The notes below the pieces were generated by a model. The model was not told the DNA's origin. It saw only the letters and a program-made list of their open reading frames with translations, and did no database searches. The position numbers and the translations under genes were made by a program. 64,000 bases of DNA from JBBDRJ01 sp963766295 (GTDB lineage: Bacteria > Actinomycetota > JAICYB01). Positions 33,962-46,926 of the stretch are shown piece after piece. Numbering within the stretch: the stretch's first letter is position 1; each line of letters starts with the position of its first letter. The stretch spans positions 558,001-622,000 of the forward strand of contig CAVXYW010000002.1 of assembly GCA_963766295.1 (NCBI GenBank), written 5' to 3'.

Positions 33962-34765
33962 ATGGAGCGTTGGGTCATCGCTGATGAGTTCTCGACCGAC
34001 CTAGAAGAGATCCAGCGGGTCGTCGTCCGCATGGTTGCCGGAGAGGTAGCAGTCACGCAGGGAGACACTTCACACATCGACGTTCGTCGCGAATCCGGCG
34101 ACGAGGTGCACGTCGAATTCCAGAACGGGACGCTGTTCGTTTCTCAACCAGATCCCGATGCGGCGCCGTTGGAACGTTTCTATCGGATGCTCACGAGCGG
34201 GCGAAGGCACCGCTGCACGGTCGCGATCGTTGCTCCAGCGTCCGCACGCGTCCAGGTTTCTACCGTTTCTGCGCCCGCGGTTGTCTCCGGTTTCGACGGA
34301 GGCACTGATGTGAACACGGTGTCCGGCGAGGTAACCCTTTCGAATCTGAGCGGAGAGCTCGACGTAAAGACAGTTTCCGGCGATATCGCTGCAAAAGGCG
34401 TTGCCGCAGGCATAAAGCTCAAAACCGTGTCCGGAGACATGGACGTCATCGACGGATCTTGTCGGTGGGTCGATGCCAAGTCGGTCTCAGGCGATGTGTT
34501 GCTTGATCTCGATCTCCATCCTCAAGGCACCTACGACGTGACAACGGTTTCGGGAACGGTTTCTCTGCGCACAACCGCCGAGCCGGACCTCGCCGTGGAA
34601 GCGACAAGTGTGTCCGGCCATCTCGTGTCCGACTTCGGTATCGGTTTTGAGAGCAAGCCGGGCCGTAAGTACACGTCGGAAACGATCGGTTCCGGCGGCG
34701 CGCGCTTGTGGGTCAAGACCGTTTCAGGTGACGTGCGAGTGCTGAGCGGGAGAGCCGCTGCGTGA
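33962..34765 (+). CDS. DUF4097 beta-strand-repeat protein
   Basis: 267 residues from the ATG at 33962, with GGGGAGG upstream. From about residue 95 the chain is a series of short repeats centred on TVSG(D/E/T), with at least eight copies (NTVSGEV, KTVSGDI, KTVSGDM, KSVSGDV, TTVSGTV, TSVSGHL, KTVSGDV), the DUF4097 pattern predicted to form a right-handed beta-helix. There is no signal peptide. DUF4097 genes commonly pair with PadR regulators and the function is unproven; a sensor or adhesin role is speculative. Its stop overlaps the padR GTG by 4 bases. Confidence 0.86.
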   Translation: MERWVIADEFSTDLEEIQRVVVRMVAGEVAVTQGDTSHIDVRRESGDEVHVEFQNGTLFVSQPDPDAAPLERFYRMLTSGRRHRCTVAIVAPASARVQVSTVSAPAVVSGFDGGTDVNTVSGEVTLSNLSGELDVKTVSGDIAAKGVAAGIKLKTVSGDMDVIDGSCRWVDAKSVSGDVLLDLDLHPQGTYDVTTVSGTVSLRTTAEPDLAVEATSVSGHLVSDFGIGFESKPGRKYTSETIGSGGARLWVKTVSGDVRVLSGRAAA

Positions 34766-35436
34766 GCAAGCTCTTCGGTCACGGTGACCTTCGTCTTTGG
34801 CTGTTGAAGCTCATCGACGATCACCCCCGTCACGGATACGACATCATCTCGGGGCTCGAAGATCAGTTCCTTGGCCTGTATTCGCCGTCACCGGGCACCG
34901 TGTATCCGCGATTGCAGGCTCTCGAGCAGGAAGGCTTGATCGAAGTCGCAGACGAGGAGGACGGACGTAAGGTTTATCAATTGACAGACAAAGGCCGTGA
35001 GGAGCTGCAAGCTCGTACGGCCGAGCTTCAGGAGCTAGGCGACAGACTCGCCAAGTCCGCGCGGGACATCGCGCGGGACATCCGTGATGACGTGAAATCT
35101 GCGGTGCGAGACCTGAGAGCCGAAGTGCGCAGGGCCGCCGTCGAAGTTCGCCGCGACGAAAGACGAGCCTCCCGCGCGGGGCGAGACGCAACGCGCGACG
35201 CGCGCGACGCGCGCAGATCGGACCGCGCCTCGCGGGTGGCTCGGGACGTTTCTCACGAGGTTCGAGGTGTGCTTCGGTCGCTTCAGACCGACTTGGACGG
35301 ATTCGTCAGCGACGTACTATCGGCCGCTCGTCGTCACGGGGTCGATCGCGAGCGCCTCGATGCTCTGCGCGCAGCGTTGCGAGACGCGCGCGCTGCGGTC
35401 GTCGAAGCGCTGGAGGGCCGGAGCAAGGGCGCATGA
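34762..35436 (+). CDS. PadR-family regulator with long Arg/Asp-rich C-terminal coiled coil
   Basis: 224 residues from GTG. The winged helix (about 1-80) is standard PadR: LRLWLLKLIDDHPRHGYDIISGLED, SPSPGTVYPRLQALEQEGLIEV, GRKVYQLTDKGREEL. The C-terminal region is far longer than the usual dimerisation helix: about 140 residues, nearly all Arg, Asp, Ala and Glu (e.g. RDERRASRAGRDATRDARDAR), predicted as an extended charged coiled coil. Such long tails occur in DUF4097-linked PadR proteins. It probably represses the operon through the repeats at 33873-33917. The P450 gene starts inside its stop (ATGA). Confidence 0.87.
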   Translation: MSKLFGHGDLRLWLLKLIDDHPRHGYDIISGLEDQFLGLYSPSPGTVYPRLQALEQEGLIEVADEEDGRKVYQLTDKGREELQARTAELQELGDRLAKSARDIARDIRDDVKSAVRDLRAEVRRAAVEVRRDERRASRAGRDATRDARDARRSDRASRVARDVSHEVRGVLRSLQTDLDGFVSDVLSAARRHGVDRERLDALRAALRDARAAVVEALEGRSKGA

Positions 35437-36668
35437 CCACGGACTCTCCGGTTACAACCGTGTCTCCGGAAGAGTTTCTCGAGTTCATCGCCAGGCCCGA
35501 TCTACGAGCCGATCCGTATCCGCAGTACGCGAAGTGGCGATCGGTAGCTCCGTTAGCGAATGTCGCTGAAGTCGCGTGGGTCGTTACAGGTCACGACCAA
35601 GTTGCAGAGATACTTCGGGACGATCGGTTCAGTACCGATGAACGTAAGAGCCCGCTGAACACCATGACCGAGGAAGAGCTCGGGCGTCCCTTCTCGCGCA
35701 TCTATCACAACATGATGCTTTTCCAGGACGAGCCCGACCATAAGCGTCTGCGCGATCTCGTGCAGAAAGCCTTCACTCGTCGCATGGTCGAAGACCTTCG
35801 TGGCCGCATCGATTCGCTCGTCGACGATCTCGTAACAAGCCTCGTCGGACAAAAGCGTGCCGATCTGATGTCCACCTTTGCCTACCGTCTGCCCGTGATC
35901 GTGATCTGCGAGATGTTGGGTGTCCCACCGGCGGATTGGGATCGGTTCCAAACTTGGGCACGGGATCTCGCGTTCCGGTTCGAGGTTCAACCGATGCGAA
36001 CGCCCGAGATGGAGAAGCGCGGGGACGAAGCGACGCAAGCGCTTGTCGACTACTTCGAAGACTTGATCGCCGAGAAACGCAAGGATCCGCGCAGCGATCT
36101 GATCTCATCCCTTATGGCCGTCGAGGACGCGGGCGACAAGCTCACTCACCAGGAGCTGCTGGCCAACCTCGTCCTGATCCTCCTGGCCGGCCACGAGACG
36201 ACGGCCAATCTGATCGGCAACGGTGCGAAAGCGTTTATGGAGAACCGTGACCAGTGGGAGCGTTTGGTAGCCGAGCCCGAACTGGCGCGAGGCGCCGTCG
36301 AAGAGTTGCTCCGTTACGACCCGCCTGTGCAGATCGTGTTGCGCATCCCTTTGGCCGACGTCGAGATCGAGGGACAGACCATCCCGTCAGGTCACATGGT
36401 GACCCCGGTACTGGGTGCAGCCAACCGCGATCCTGCTCACTACATCGATCCGGACCGGCTCGACATCACAAGGAACGAAGCGCCGCTCGTGTCGTTCGGA
36501 GGCGGCGTCCACTTCTGTCTTGGCGCTCCGCTCGCGCGCTTAGAGGCGCAGACGGCGTTCCGTTCGCTAGCGCAACGCGTGCCGAACCTCGAACTAGACG
36601 GCGAACCGACTTGGAGACCGAGCTTTGTGATCCGTGGACTCGAAGAACTGCCTGTCCGGACGGGGTAA
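35433..36668 (+). CDS. Cytochrome P450
   Basis: 411 residues, normal for a soluble bacterial P450. The I-helix reads LVLILLAGHETTANLI (about 246-261) with the acid-Thr oxygen-activation pair (E-T). The K-helix E-x-x-R is EELLR (about 290). The heme loop is FGGGVHFCLGAPLARLE (about 352-368) with the thiolate Cys. The substrate is unknown. It overlaps the padR stop by 4 bases, and a ferredoxin reductase two genes on may be its electron donor; no ferredoxin gene is in the operon. The serine hydrolase GTG begins inside its last 35 bases. Confidence 0.93.
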   Translation: MTTDSPVTTVSPEEFLEFIARPDLRADPYPQYAKWRSVAPLANVAEVAWVVTGHDQVAEILRDDRFSTDERKSPLNTMTEEELGRPFSRIYHNMMLFQDEPDHKRLRDLVQKAFTRRMVEDLRGRIDSLVDDLVTSLVGQKRADLMSTFAYRLPVIVICEMLGVPPADWDRFQTWARDLAFRFEVQPMRTPEMEKRGDEATQALVDYFEDLIAEKRKDPRSDLISSLMAVEDAGDKLTHQELLANLVLILLAGHETTANLIGNGAKAFMENRDQWERLVAEPELARGAVEELLRYDPPVQIVLRIPLADVEIEGQTIPSGHMVTPVLGAANRDPAHYIDPDRLDITRNEAPLVSFGGGVHFCLGAPLARLEAQTAFRSLAQRVPNLELDGEPTWRPSFVIRGLEELPVRTG

Positions 36669-38325
36669 GCCGATAACACCGCAACGTCTCATTGCTCGCC
36701 AACTGCTCCTGTTCGTCTTTGCGATCGCCGCTTTCGTGTGCACATGCGTGGCTTCCGCCACGGCTCAGTCATCAGACGAGTCGCGACCTCGTGAATCGCT
36801 TGATGAGCTGATCCCCAAGTTGATGGATCGCTACTCGGTTCCCGGCGTCTCGATCGCGTTGATCGAGGACGGCAAGACGACATGGACCAAGGGCTACGGC
36901 GCCGGGATCACTCAGAAAACCGTCTTCCAGGTGGCTTCGATCTCAAAGACCGTTTCTGCGTGGGGCGTTATGGATCTGGTCGAGTCCGGCGAGGTGTCAC
37001 TCGACGACCCAGTAACCGATCACGTCTCGTGGGTGCCGCCTCCATCTCGGTTCGATGCAGATGAGATAACGATCCGCAGGCTGCTCAGCCACACCGCGGG
37101 CCTATCGGTTTCGGGCGTCGAAGGGATAAAGCGTCGCGGCGATCTCACTTCGACGAAGGAGGGGCTCGCGGGCCTTGGTGACAATCCGCCCGTCCGTTTA
37201 GTCCACGAGCCCGGCCGCGACTGGCATTACTCCGGCGGCGGGTACGGCGTTCTCCAACTGCTTGTCGAGGAGGCCGACGAGAAGCCGTTCTCGGAATCAA
37301 TGAAGGAACGCGTTCTCGATCCGCTCGGGATGAAGGAAAGCAGCTTCGATCCTGGAACTGGCCTTCGTTCCAGGCTCCCTAAGGCGAAGTCCTTTGACGG
37401 AAGCACCGCATCGCCGGACCAGTATGTTTTCAAGGCCGCGGCCGGACTCAACACGACAGCAACCGATGTAGCTCGACTCGCGATCGCGACGATCGATCCG
37501 GAGGGTCAGGACGTCCTCGAGCCGCGCACCGTGCCGCGAATGATCGAGATCCAGCCGAATGCATCCGGCATGTACGGCGCACTCGCCGACATGGGCTACG
37601 GCCTCGGATACGCAATAGAAGGGTTGGACGCCGACAAAACACTCGCGCTGCACACAGGAGCGAACCCGGGATGGGCGAGTTTGATGGCCGTTGTGCCGGA
37701 AGAACGCGCAGGGCTCGTGGTCCTTACGAACGCTGACTCCGGACTCCTTCTTTATGCAGACGTGCTTTGCGAGTGGGTGCCGGCGATAAGCGGAGAAGAG
37801 TTCAGCTTGTGCCGATCGGTGTCCGGCATCCGCGCGTTCACCGTCATCATGTGGGTTCTTGTAGCGATCGCCGTCCTCATGCTCGCCCTTTACATAGGCA
37901 GAAAGGGGTCGAAGCGTGAGACTCGAACGCGCGGTGTGGTTCTTGCCTCGCTGGTCGGCATCGCCGCCGCCTTGTGGATTTTTGCGTGGCACGTCCTAAA
38001 CCTCGGCGGAATAACGCTCGCGGAAGTAATCTCCACCCGCTTCTGGCCGGTGACGCTCCTCGTTGTAGTGACCGCACTCGCCTTGCTCGTGAGTGTCTCG
38101 AGGTTCGAAGTGCCTTTTCGCCGGCTGGTCGCTCTCCTCTTCTTCCCCGCAGCAGTTTTATGGATCCTGATCGCTCACACCGATTACTTGGGACGGCTCG
38201 TTGTCGGCAGTGACGGCTTTGTGCTTCGGAACTCCTTGCCGAGGGTGACGTGGGCGATGACCGCATTAGTCCTCCTTGCTGCTGCCTGGCGGGTGCTTGG
38301 TAAGCGCCGCCGTGCCGTCGCTTGA
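36634..38325 (+). CDS. Membrane serine hydrolase (class C beta-lactamase family)
   Basis: 563 residues. The N-terminal signal or anchor is about 22-45. The beta-lactamase/transpeptidase-like domain (about 50-395) has the S-x-x-K active site in QVASISKTVSAWG, a Tyr motif in WHYSGGGYGVLQLL and HTGANPGWAS as the third motif. The C-terminal 150 residues form about five membrane helices after IRAFTVIMWVLVAIAVLMLALYIG. Such proteins are D-amino-acid-active hydrolases or peptidases rather than resistance enzymes. The GTG start overlaps the P450 gene by 35 bases and is the only standard start available; it is uncertain. It lies in an operon with P450. Confidence 0.82.
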   Translation: MDSKNCLSGRGKPITPQRLIARQLLLFVFAIAAFVCTCVASATAQSSDESRPRESLDELIPKLMDRYSVPGVSIALIEDGKTTWTKGYGAGITQKTVFQVASISKTVSAWGVMDLVESGEVSLDDPVTDHVSWVPPPSRFDADEITIRRLLSHTAGLSVSGVEGIKRRGDLTSTKEGLAGLGDNPPVRLVHEPGRDWHYSGGGYGVLQLLVEEADEKPFSESMKERVLDPLGMKESSFDPGTGLRSRLPKAKSFDGSTASPDQYVFKAAAGLNTTATDVARLAIATIDPEGQDVLEPRTVPRMIEIQPNASGMYGALADMGYGLGYAIEGLDADKTLALHTGANPGWASLMAVVPEERAGLVVLTNADSGLLLYADVLCEWVPAISGEEFSLCRSVSGIRAFTVIMWVLVAIAVLMLALYIGRKGSKRETRTRGVVLASLVGIAAALWIFAWHVLNLGGITLAEVISTRFWPVTLLVVVTALALLVSVSRFEVPFRRLVALLFFPAAVLWILIAHTDYLGRLVVGSDGFVLRNSLPRVTWAMTALVLLAAAWRVLGKRRRAVA

Positions 38326-38347
38326 TTCTCTGGGTACAGATGTAGAT

Positions 38348-39577
38348 ATGCGTGTGGTCATCGTTGGTGCCGGTATGGCAGGTGCAAACGTCGCGGTCGC
38401 GCTACGCGACGAGGGCTTCGACGGCGAGGTCATCTTGCTAGGAGACGAACCCGAACCACCTTTCGGTCGCCCGCCGCTGTCCAAGACCTATCTGCGAGGC
38501 GAAGAAGACCTCACGGGCTGGCTCCCAAAGCCTGTTGACTGGTACGAACACAACGGAGTCGAGCTTCGTCGAGACGGCCGCGTTGAACGCCTAGACACCG
38601 CGAACAGCCGGGTGATCATCGGCGACAATGAGATTGCTTACGACCTGCTCTGCGTGACAACCGGCTGCCGGCCCCGTTTACCCGACTTGCCGGGGATCGA
38701 CCTTGACGGTGTCTTTCCACTCCGGACCAAAGCGCATTGCGATGAAATAAAACGGCGAGCCGTTCCCGGATCAAGAGCTGTCGTAGTCGGCATGAGCTTC
38801 ATCGGATCCGAAGTGGCGGCTTCGCTGCGCCAGCTGGGCGTCGAAGTAACGGCGATGTTTCCGGACGGCGGTCCTCTGGCCTCCGTGCTTGGAGAGAAAG
38901 TTGCGCAGCGCATGGGGGACATCCATAGGTCTCACGGAGTGGAGCTGGTGTCGGGCGAAAGGGTCGGCGAGTTCCGCGGTTCGGATCGGTTGGAGCAGGT
39001 CGTCACCGAGTCCGGCAGGTCCGTGGACTGCGATTTCGCCGTCATCGGACTTGGTGTAGAGCCCAACGTCGGATTGCTGGCAGAAACCGGCGTGAAGGTC
39101 GACAACGGTGTGGTGGTCGACGTCACATGCCGCACGAATGTCCAGAACGTCTTCGCGGCCGGCGATGTCGCTAATCACGATCACCCGTTGTTCGGACGTA
39201 TCCGCGTCGAGCACTACAACAACGCCGAGAAGCAGGCTCGCTACGTAGCGCGGTCGATGCTCGGAAGCGTGGAGCCGTTCGACTACGTCCACAGCTTCTG
39301 GTCCGACCAGTACGACAACAAGATCGAGTACGTCGGCCATGCGAAGAAATGGGACGACTTCGTCGTGAGGGGCGACCTAGAGTCTGGTTTCCTCGGGTTC
39401 TATCTGAAGGGCGGAGTAGTTCTTGCAGTGATGGGACTAGATCGCGGTGGAGACCCGGAAGCTGAGCCCGAGTCCGAGCTTGCTTCATGTGTGCCGCTCA
39501 TCCGGAAGGGCGAACCTGTTGATCCTCGCGCGCTCGCCGATGAAGGGTCTGAGTTGGCAACAGTAGCGGAGTCGTGA
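38348..39577 (+). CDS. Ferredoxin/rubredoxin reductase-type FAD-NAD(P) oxidoreductase
   Basis: 409 residues from the ATG at 38348 (MRVVIVGAGMAGANVAVAL). FAD site 1-30, NAD(P) site AVVVGMSFIGSEVAASL (about 140-156), second FAD motif NVFAAGDVANHDHPLFG (about 265-281), and the C-terminal dimerisation domain with SFWSDQYDNKIEYVGHA (about 317-333) of the putidaredoxin reductase/BphA4 group. It transfers electrons from NAD(P)H to a ferredoxin, probably serving the P450 upstream (inference from the operon). No Shine-Dalgarno sequence is seen. The open frame upstream of this ATG lies in the hydrolase gene and is rejected. Confidence 0.88.
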   Translation: MRVVIVGAGMAGANVAVALRDEGFDGEVILLGDEPEPPFGRPPLSKTYLRGEEDLTGWLPKPVDWYEHNGVELRRDGRVERLDTANSRVIIGDNEIAYDLLCVTTGCRPRLPDLPGIDLDGVFPLRTKAHCDEIKRRAVPGSRAVVVGMSFIGSEVAASLRQLGVEVTAMFPDGGPLASVLGEKVAQRMGDIHRSHGVELVSGERVGEFRGSDRLEQVVTESGRSVDCDFAVIGLGVEPNVGLLAETGVKVDNGVVVDVTCRTNVQNVFAAGDVANHDHPLFGRIRVEHYNNAEKQARYVARSMLGSVEPFDYVHSFWSDQYDNKIEYVGHAKKWDDFVVRGDLESGFLGFYLKGGVVLAVMGLDRGGDPEAEPESELASCVPLIRKGEPVDPRALADEGSELATVAES

Positions 39578-39768
39578 GCTAACGACTGCTCTCTTGAAGT
39601 TGAACCAGCCGGCAATCGACTAGTCCCGTTTTGCGACCGTCACCGATTTCGGACGGTTCAAATGAAGAATTTCACAAGGACCGTCCAACAACGTTGACGG
39701 TGGCGGAATTGCATGGTGGTTACGCGCCTCGGTGGTGAGAAGCGCTACCAGTACAGTCGTCCATTGAC

Positions 39769-44256
<4,488 letters not shown>

Positions 44257-44333
44257 GTCTTTGATCCGTTTTGACCCTGGTCGTGGGGCGCCCACTCGCC
44301 CTCGTCCAAAACATCGAAAAGCAGCCACTCACG

Positions 44334-44377
44334 AAAAAAGGCGCCCGGACCCCCGCTCGATCGGGGTACGGAGCGCC
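44334..44377 (-). terminator. Rho-independent terminator between the Ig-like membrane protein gene and gltB
   Basis: On the minus strand a GC-rich imperfect hairpin (GGCGCTCC...CCCC / GGGGG...GGGCGCC with a loop around GATCGAG) is followed by six T. It lies 80 bases past the stop of the 44458-45171 gene and 78 bases before the gltB start, so it probably ends the upstream transcript. Attenuation of gltB read-through cannot be excluded. Confidence 0.75.
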
Positions 44378-44457
44378 ATTGCTCTGCTGAGAAGGATAAC
44401 CCGTACCGAAGACCTAGGAAATCCCGGCCCGGAGAGCCCGTCAGGCCCTGAAGGGGC

Positions 44458-45171
44458 CTACGGGCAGTGAGCCTGGTACTGCTTGCGGGCCGTCTTGCCG
44501 GCCTTGTCCTCCACGGACACCTCAAGGGAGTGGTCGCCCGGGGTGGCAGGCGTGCTGTAGCTGCCGCTGAAAGTGGTTCCGCTGATGGGGCCGCCCTTGG
44601 CGACCTTGCCGTCCGAGTACACCGCGACCCAGGCCAGGTTGGCCCCGTGGGCGGTGACGGTGTAGCTGATCTTGAGCGTGCCTCCGGCGCAGGACGGCGA
44701 TGCCGAGATCGTCGGGCCTGAGCCGCTGGGTGCCGCCGCGGGAGCCGAGGCGGCGGGCTTGGGGGCGGCCACAACGGGCCTACGCGTGGGAGCGGGCGTC
44801 GGTGGGACGGGCGTAGGCGTGGGAGGGGCGGCTACCTCGACCTGGGCTGGGTTGGACGTGGGGTCTACGGGAGTGGCGGTCGGATCGGCGCCCGAGCCGA
44901 GGGTCTGCCGGGCACCGGCGAAACCGGCTCCCACCAGCACGAGTCCGGTCAATCCGGCCAGAAGCGGCCACATCCGCGGCCGCGGACGGTCGAGCTCTTC
45001 GAAGGGACGGGGTTTCCAGGCCGCCCAGGGATCGGATGGGTCGGGGGAGTCCTCGAGGGTGTCGAGGTGATCGACGACGGTGTCCGGCTCGTCCCGGCGT
45101 GTAAGCCGGGCACCGAACACGGTCATGGAGACGATGGCAACGCCGAGCGCGCCCAAGACTGCCCAAAGCAT
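44458..45171 (-). CDS. Membrane protein with Pro-rich linker and C-terminal Ig-like domain
   Basis: 237 residues, no named family. The N-terminal helix (about 1-20) and a second membrane helix (RMWPLLAGLTGLVLVGAGFAGA, about 66-87) suggest a two-helix anchor with a cytoplasmic loop rich in Asp and Pro. An extracellular Pro/Thr/Ala-rich linker (about 95-150) leads to a beta-sandwich-like domain (about 155-237) with one pair of Cys (PSCAGG and the terminal AHCP) and repeated strands (LKISYTVTAHGANLAWVAVYSDGK). It looks like a surface or cell-envelope protein; function unknown. It is divergent from the sigma factor gene. Confidence 0.7.
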   Translation of the reverse strand: MLWAVLGALGVAIVSMTVFGARLTRRDEPDTVVDHLDTLEDSPDPSDPWAAWKPRPFEELDRPRPRMWPLLAGLTGLVLVGAGFAGARQTLGSGADPTATPVDPTSNPAQVEVAAPPTPTPVPPTPAPTRRPVVAAPKPAASAPAAAPSGSGPTISASPSCAGGTLKISYTVTAHGANLAWVAVYSDGKVAKGGPISGTTFSGSYSTPATPGDHSLEVSVEDKAGKTARKQYQAHCP

Positions 45172-45282
45172 CCTCCAACGTTACCACCAGCAGCCTCAGT
45201 AGTGAGCGGAACTTAACATATGCCACGGACAAGACCAGTCTCGATCTCACGTTTTGAGGCTCCACGACGTTCCATATAGGAC

Positions 45283-45741
45283 GTGCTACCGCCCTTCCAG
45301 ACCTTCATGGACGAACAGGCCACACCGGTGTGGCGGTTCCTGCGCGCGGTACTGCCGAACCACGACGCCGAGGACTGCTTCCAGGAGACCTTCCTGGCCG
45401 CGCTGCGTTCGTATCCGGAGCTGCGCAACGGATCGAATCTGCGCTCGTGGGTCATGACGATCGCGCATCGCAAAGCCGTGGACGTCCACCGTTCGAAGAA
45501 ACGGACGAAACCGACGGACAAGATCCCCGATCGCGCTGCGCCGTCTCCAAAGGAGGACGACCCCACGCTATGGGCCGCCGTTAGAGCATTGCCGGACAAA
45601 CAACGCGAAGCCGTCGCTCATCGCTTCGTCAACGACATGACATATCGCGACATCGCTCGAGTGATGGAGAGCACGGAAGCGGCAGCACGCGCCAACGTCA
45701 GCGAAGGAGTACGAAAGCTTAGGGAGGTGCTGAAGAAATGA
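45283..45741 (+). CDS. ECF-type sigma-70 family factor
   Basis: 152 residues from a GTG. Sigma region 2 is at about residues 10-70: VWRFLRAVLPNHDAEDCFQETFLAALRSY and LRSWVMTIAHRKAVDVHR, the latter the -10 recognition helix. Region 4 is at about 100-150: WAAVRALPDKQREAVAHRFVNDMTYRDIARVMESTEAAARANVSEG. An in-frame ATG at 45307 would cut the start of region 2, so the GTG is preferred. No anti-sigma gene follows; the next gene, overlapping its stop (ATGA), is an alkyltransferase. GGAACTT at 45208-45214 could be an ECF -35 for autoregulation (weak). Confidence 0.87.
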   Translation: MLPPFQTFMDEQATPVWRFLRAVLPNHDAEDCFQETFLAALRSYPELRNGSNLRSWVMTIAHRKAVDVHRSKKRTKPTDKIPDRAAPSPKEDDPTLWAAVRALPDKQREAVAHRFVNDMTYRDIARVMESTEAAARANVSEGVRKLREVLKK

Positions 45742-46337
45742 TCGAGTCGAGATTGAAGAAGTCCGCGAAGAAGATGAGCGCGCCACCGCGGTCGGAGATG
45801 GCACGTTTCGTCGACCGCGCCGATGCCGAAGATCTGATCGCCGTCGCTTACGCAACGGTGGACTCACCGTTCGGCACGTGGGTTGCTGCAGCCACCGACT
45901 CGGGACTCGTGCGTCTCGCGCTGAGTCCGTACCGCACGGAGGACATTCTCGAGGAACTCGCGACGAGACTTTCACCGCGCGTCCTCGAGCAGCCTTCGAA
46001 GTTGGATCCGGTCCGCAAGGAGTTGGACGAGTATTTCGCCGGAAAGAGATTCGCATTCGATCTCGCCGTCGACTGGTCGCTCGTCACCGGTTTCAACGAG
46101 CGCGTTCTGCAAGCGACCGCGCGCATCCCGTACGGCTCGGTCACCAGTTACGGGACGGTGGCTCGCGAGGCCGGGAGCCCGCGCGCGGCGCGCGCTGCCG
46201 GTAACGCGCTCCACAACAACCCGGTGCCGATCGTTATCCCGTGCCACCGCGTTATCGGCTCAGGTGGTGGATTGGTCGGCTACGGCGGAGGACTTCCGAT
46301 GAAGGAAGCCCTGCTGCGGATGGAGGGTGCCCTCTAG
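45738..46337 (+). CDS. ogt: Methylated-DNA-protein-cysteine S-methyltransferase
   Basis: 199 residues. The active-site motif is VIPCHRVIGSGG (about residues 170-181) with the acceptor Cys, preceded by the recognition helix ARIPYGSVTSYGTVAREAGSPRAARAAGNALHNNP (about 133-167) containing the Arg finger. The N-terminal domain is longer than usual, with about 40 extra basic residues. It removes alkyl groups from O6-alkylguanine by a single-use transfer. The gene is translationally coupled to the sigma factor, so the pair may form a dedicated alkylation response (inference). Its stop shares CTAG with the convergent YdeI-type gene. Confidence 0.9.
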   Translation: MIESRLKKSAKKMSAPPRSEMARFVDRADAEDLIAVAYATVDSPFGTWVAAATDSGLVRLALSPYRTEDILEELATRLSPRVLEQPSKLDPVRKELDEYFAGKRFAFDLAVDWSLVTGFNERVLQATARIPYGSVTSYGTVAREAGSPRAARAAGNALHNNPVPIVIPCHRVIGSGGGLVGYGGGLPMKEALLRMEGAL

Positions 46338-46915
46338 TAAAGCTTCTGCCCGTCCGCGCACATCTTCACGAACTTCTCGATGCGGCGAGCGCGCGTTTCC
46401 GGCTTCTTCGCATCGTGGATCTGGAAGAGGATCGCGTAACGATTAGAGGCGTTCAGGCTTTCAAAGAAGTCCCAGGCTTTCCGTTTCTTCTTGAGGGCCT
46501 TTTCCAGATCGGGTGGAACCTTCGCGTCCTTCGGTGACATGTACGAGTTCTCCCACCGTCCGTCGGCTTTGGCGCGTTCAACCTCACGAAGTCCGGCCGG
46601 ACGCATGCGGCCTTCCTTTTTGAGCCGCGCGATGTGTCCGCGATTGTGGTTCGACCACGGGCTCTTCGCCCGCCGAGGCGTGTAGCGCTGGAGGTAGAAG
46701 GTTTCGTCCAGGGACCAGGCTTTGCCGTCGATCCAGCCGAAGCACAGAGCGATGTCCAGAGCCTCTGCGTAGGTGACCGTTTTCAAACCCGAGGCCTTCT
46801 TTGCGTACTTGATCCAGATCCCCGGCGCTTTCTCGTGGTTGCGCTCCATCCACGTCTCGAACGCCTTCTGCGTGGCGAAGCGCTTGACGGGGAGTCCGTC
46901 CTTCAACTCCGGCAT
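46334..46915 (-). CDS. YdeI/OmpD-associated-family protein
   Basis: 193 residues from the ATG at 46915. The sequence follows the YdeI pattern: FETWMERNHEKAPGIWIKYAKKASG, TYAEALDIALCFGWIDGKAWSLDETFYLQRYTPRR (about 50-84), WSNHNRGHIARLKKEGRMRPAGL and the C-terminal FFESLNASNRYAILFQIHDAKKPETRARRIEKFV. Members are cytosolic and linked by name to tolerance of cationic peptides or bacteriocins, without a clear biochemical role. It starts 12 bases past the stop of the WYL regulator and is probably in its operon. Confidence 0.83.
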   Translation of the reverse strand: MPELKDGLPVKRFATQKAFETWMERNHEKAPGIWIKYAKKASGLKTVTYAEALDIALCFGWIDGKAWSLDETFYLQRYTPRRAKSPWSNHNRGHIARLKKEGRMRPAGLREVERAKADGRWENSYMSPKDAKVPPDLEKALKKKRKAWDFFESLNASNRYAILFQIHDAKKPETRARRIEKFVKMCADGQKLY

Positions 46916-46926
46916 CGGCCCTACTC

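Noticed and set aside
36634..38325. Beta-lactam resistance gene
   Set aside because: The class C fold with S-x-x-K is shared with many peptidases and esterases; the C-terminal membrane helices and operon context do not suggest a resistance enzyme.
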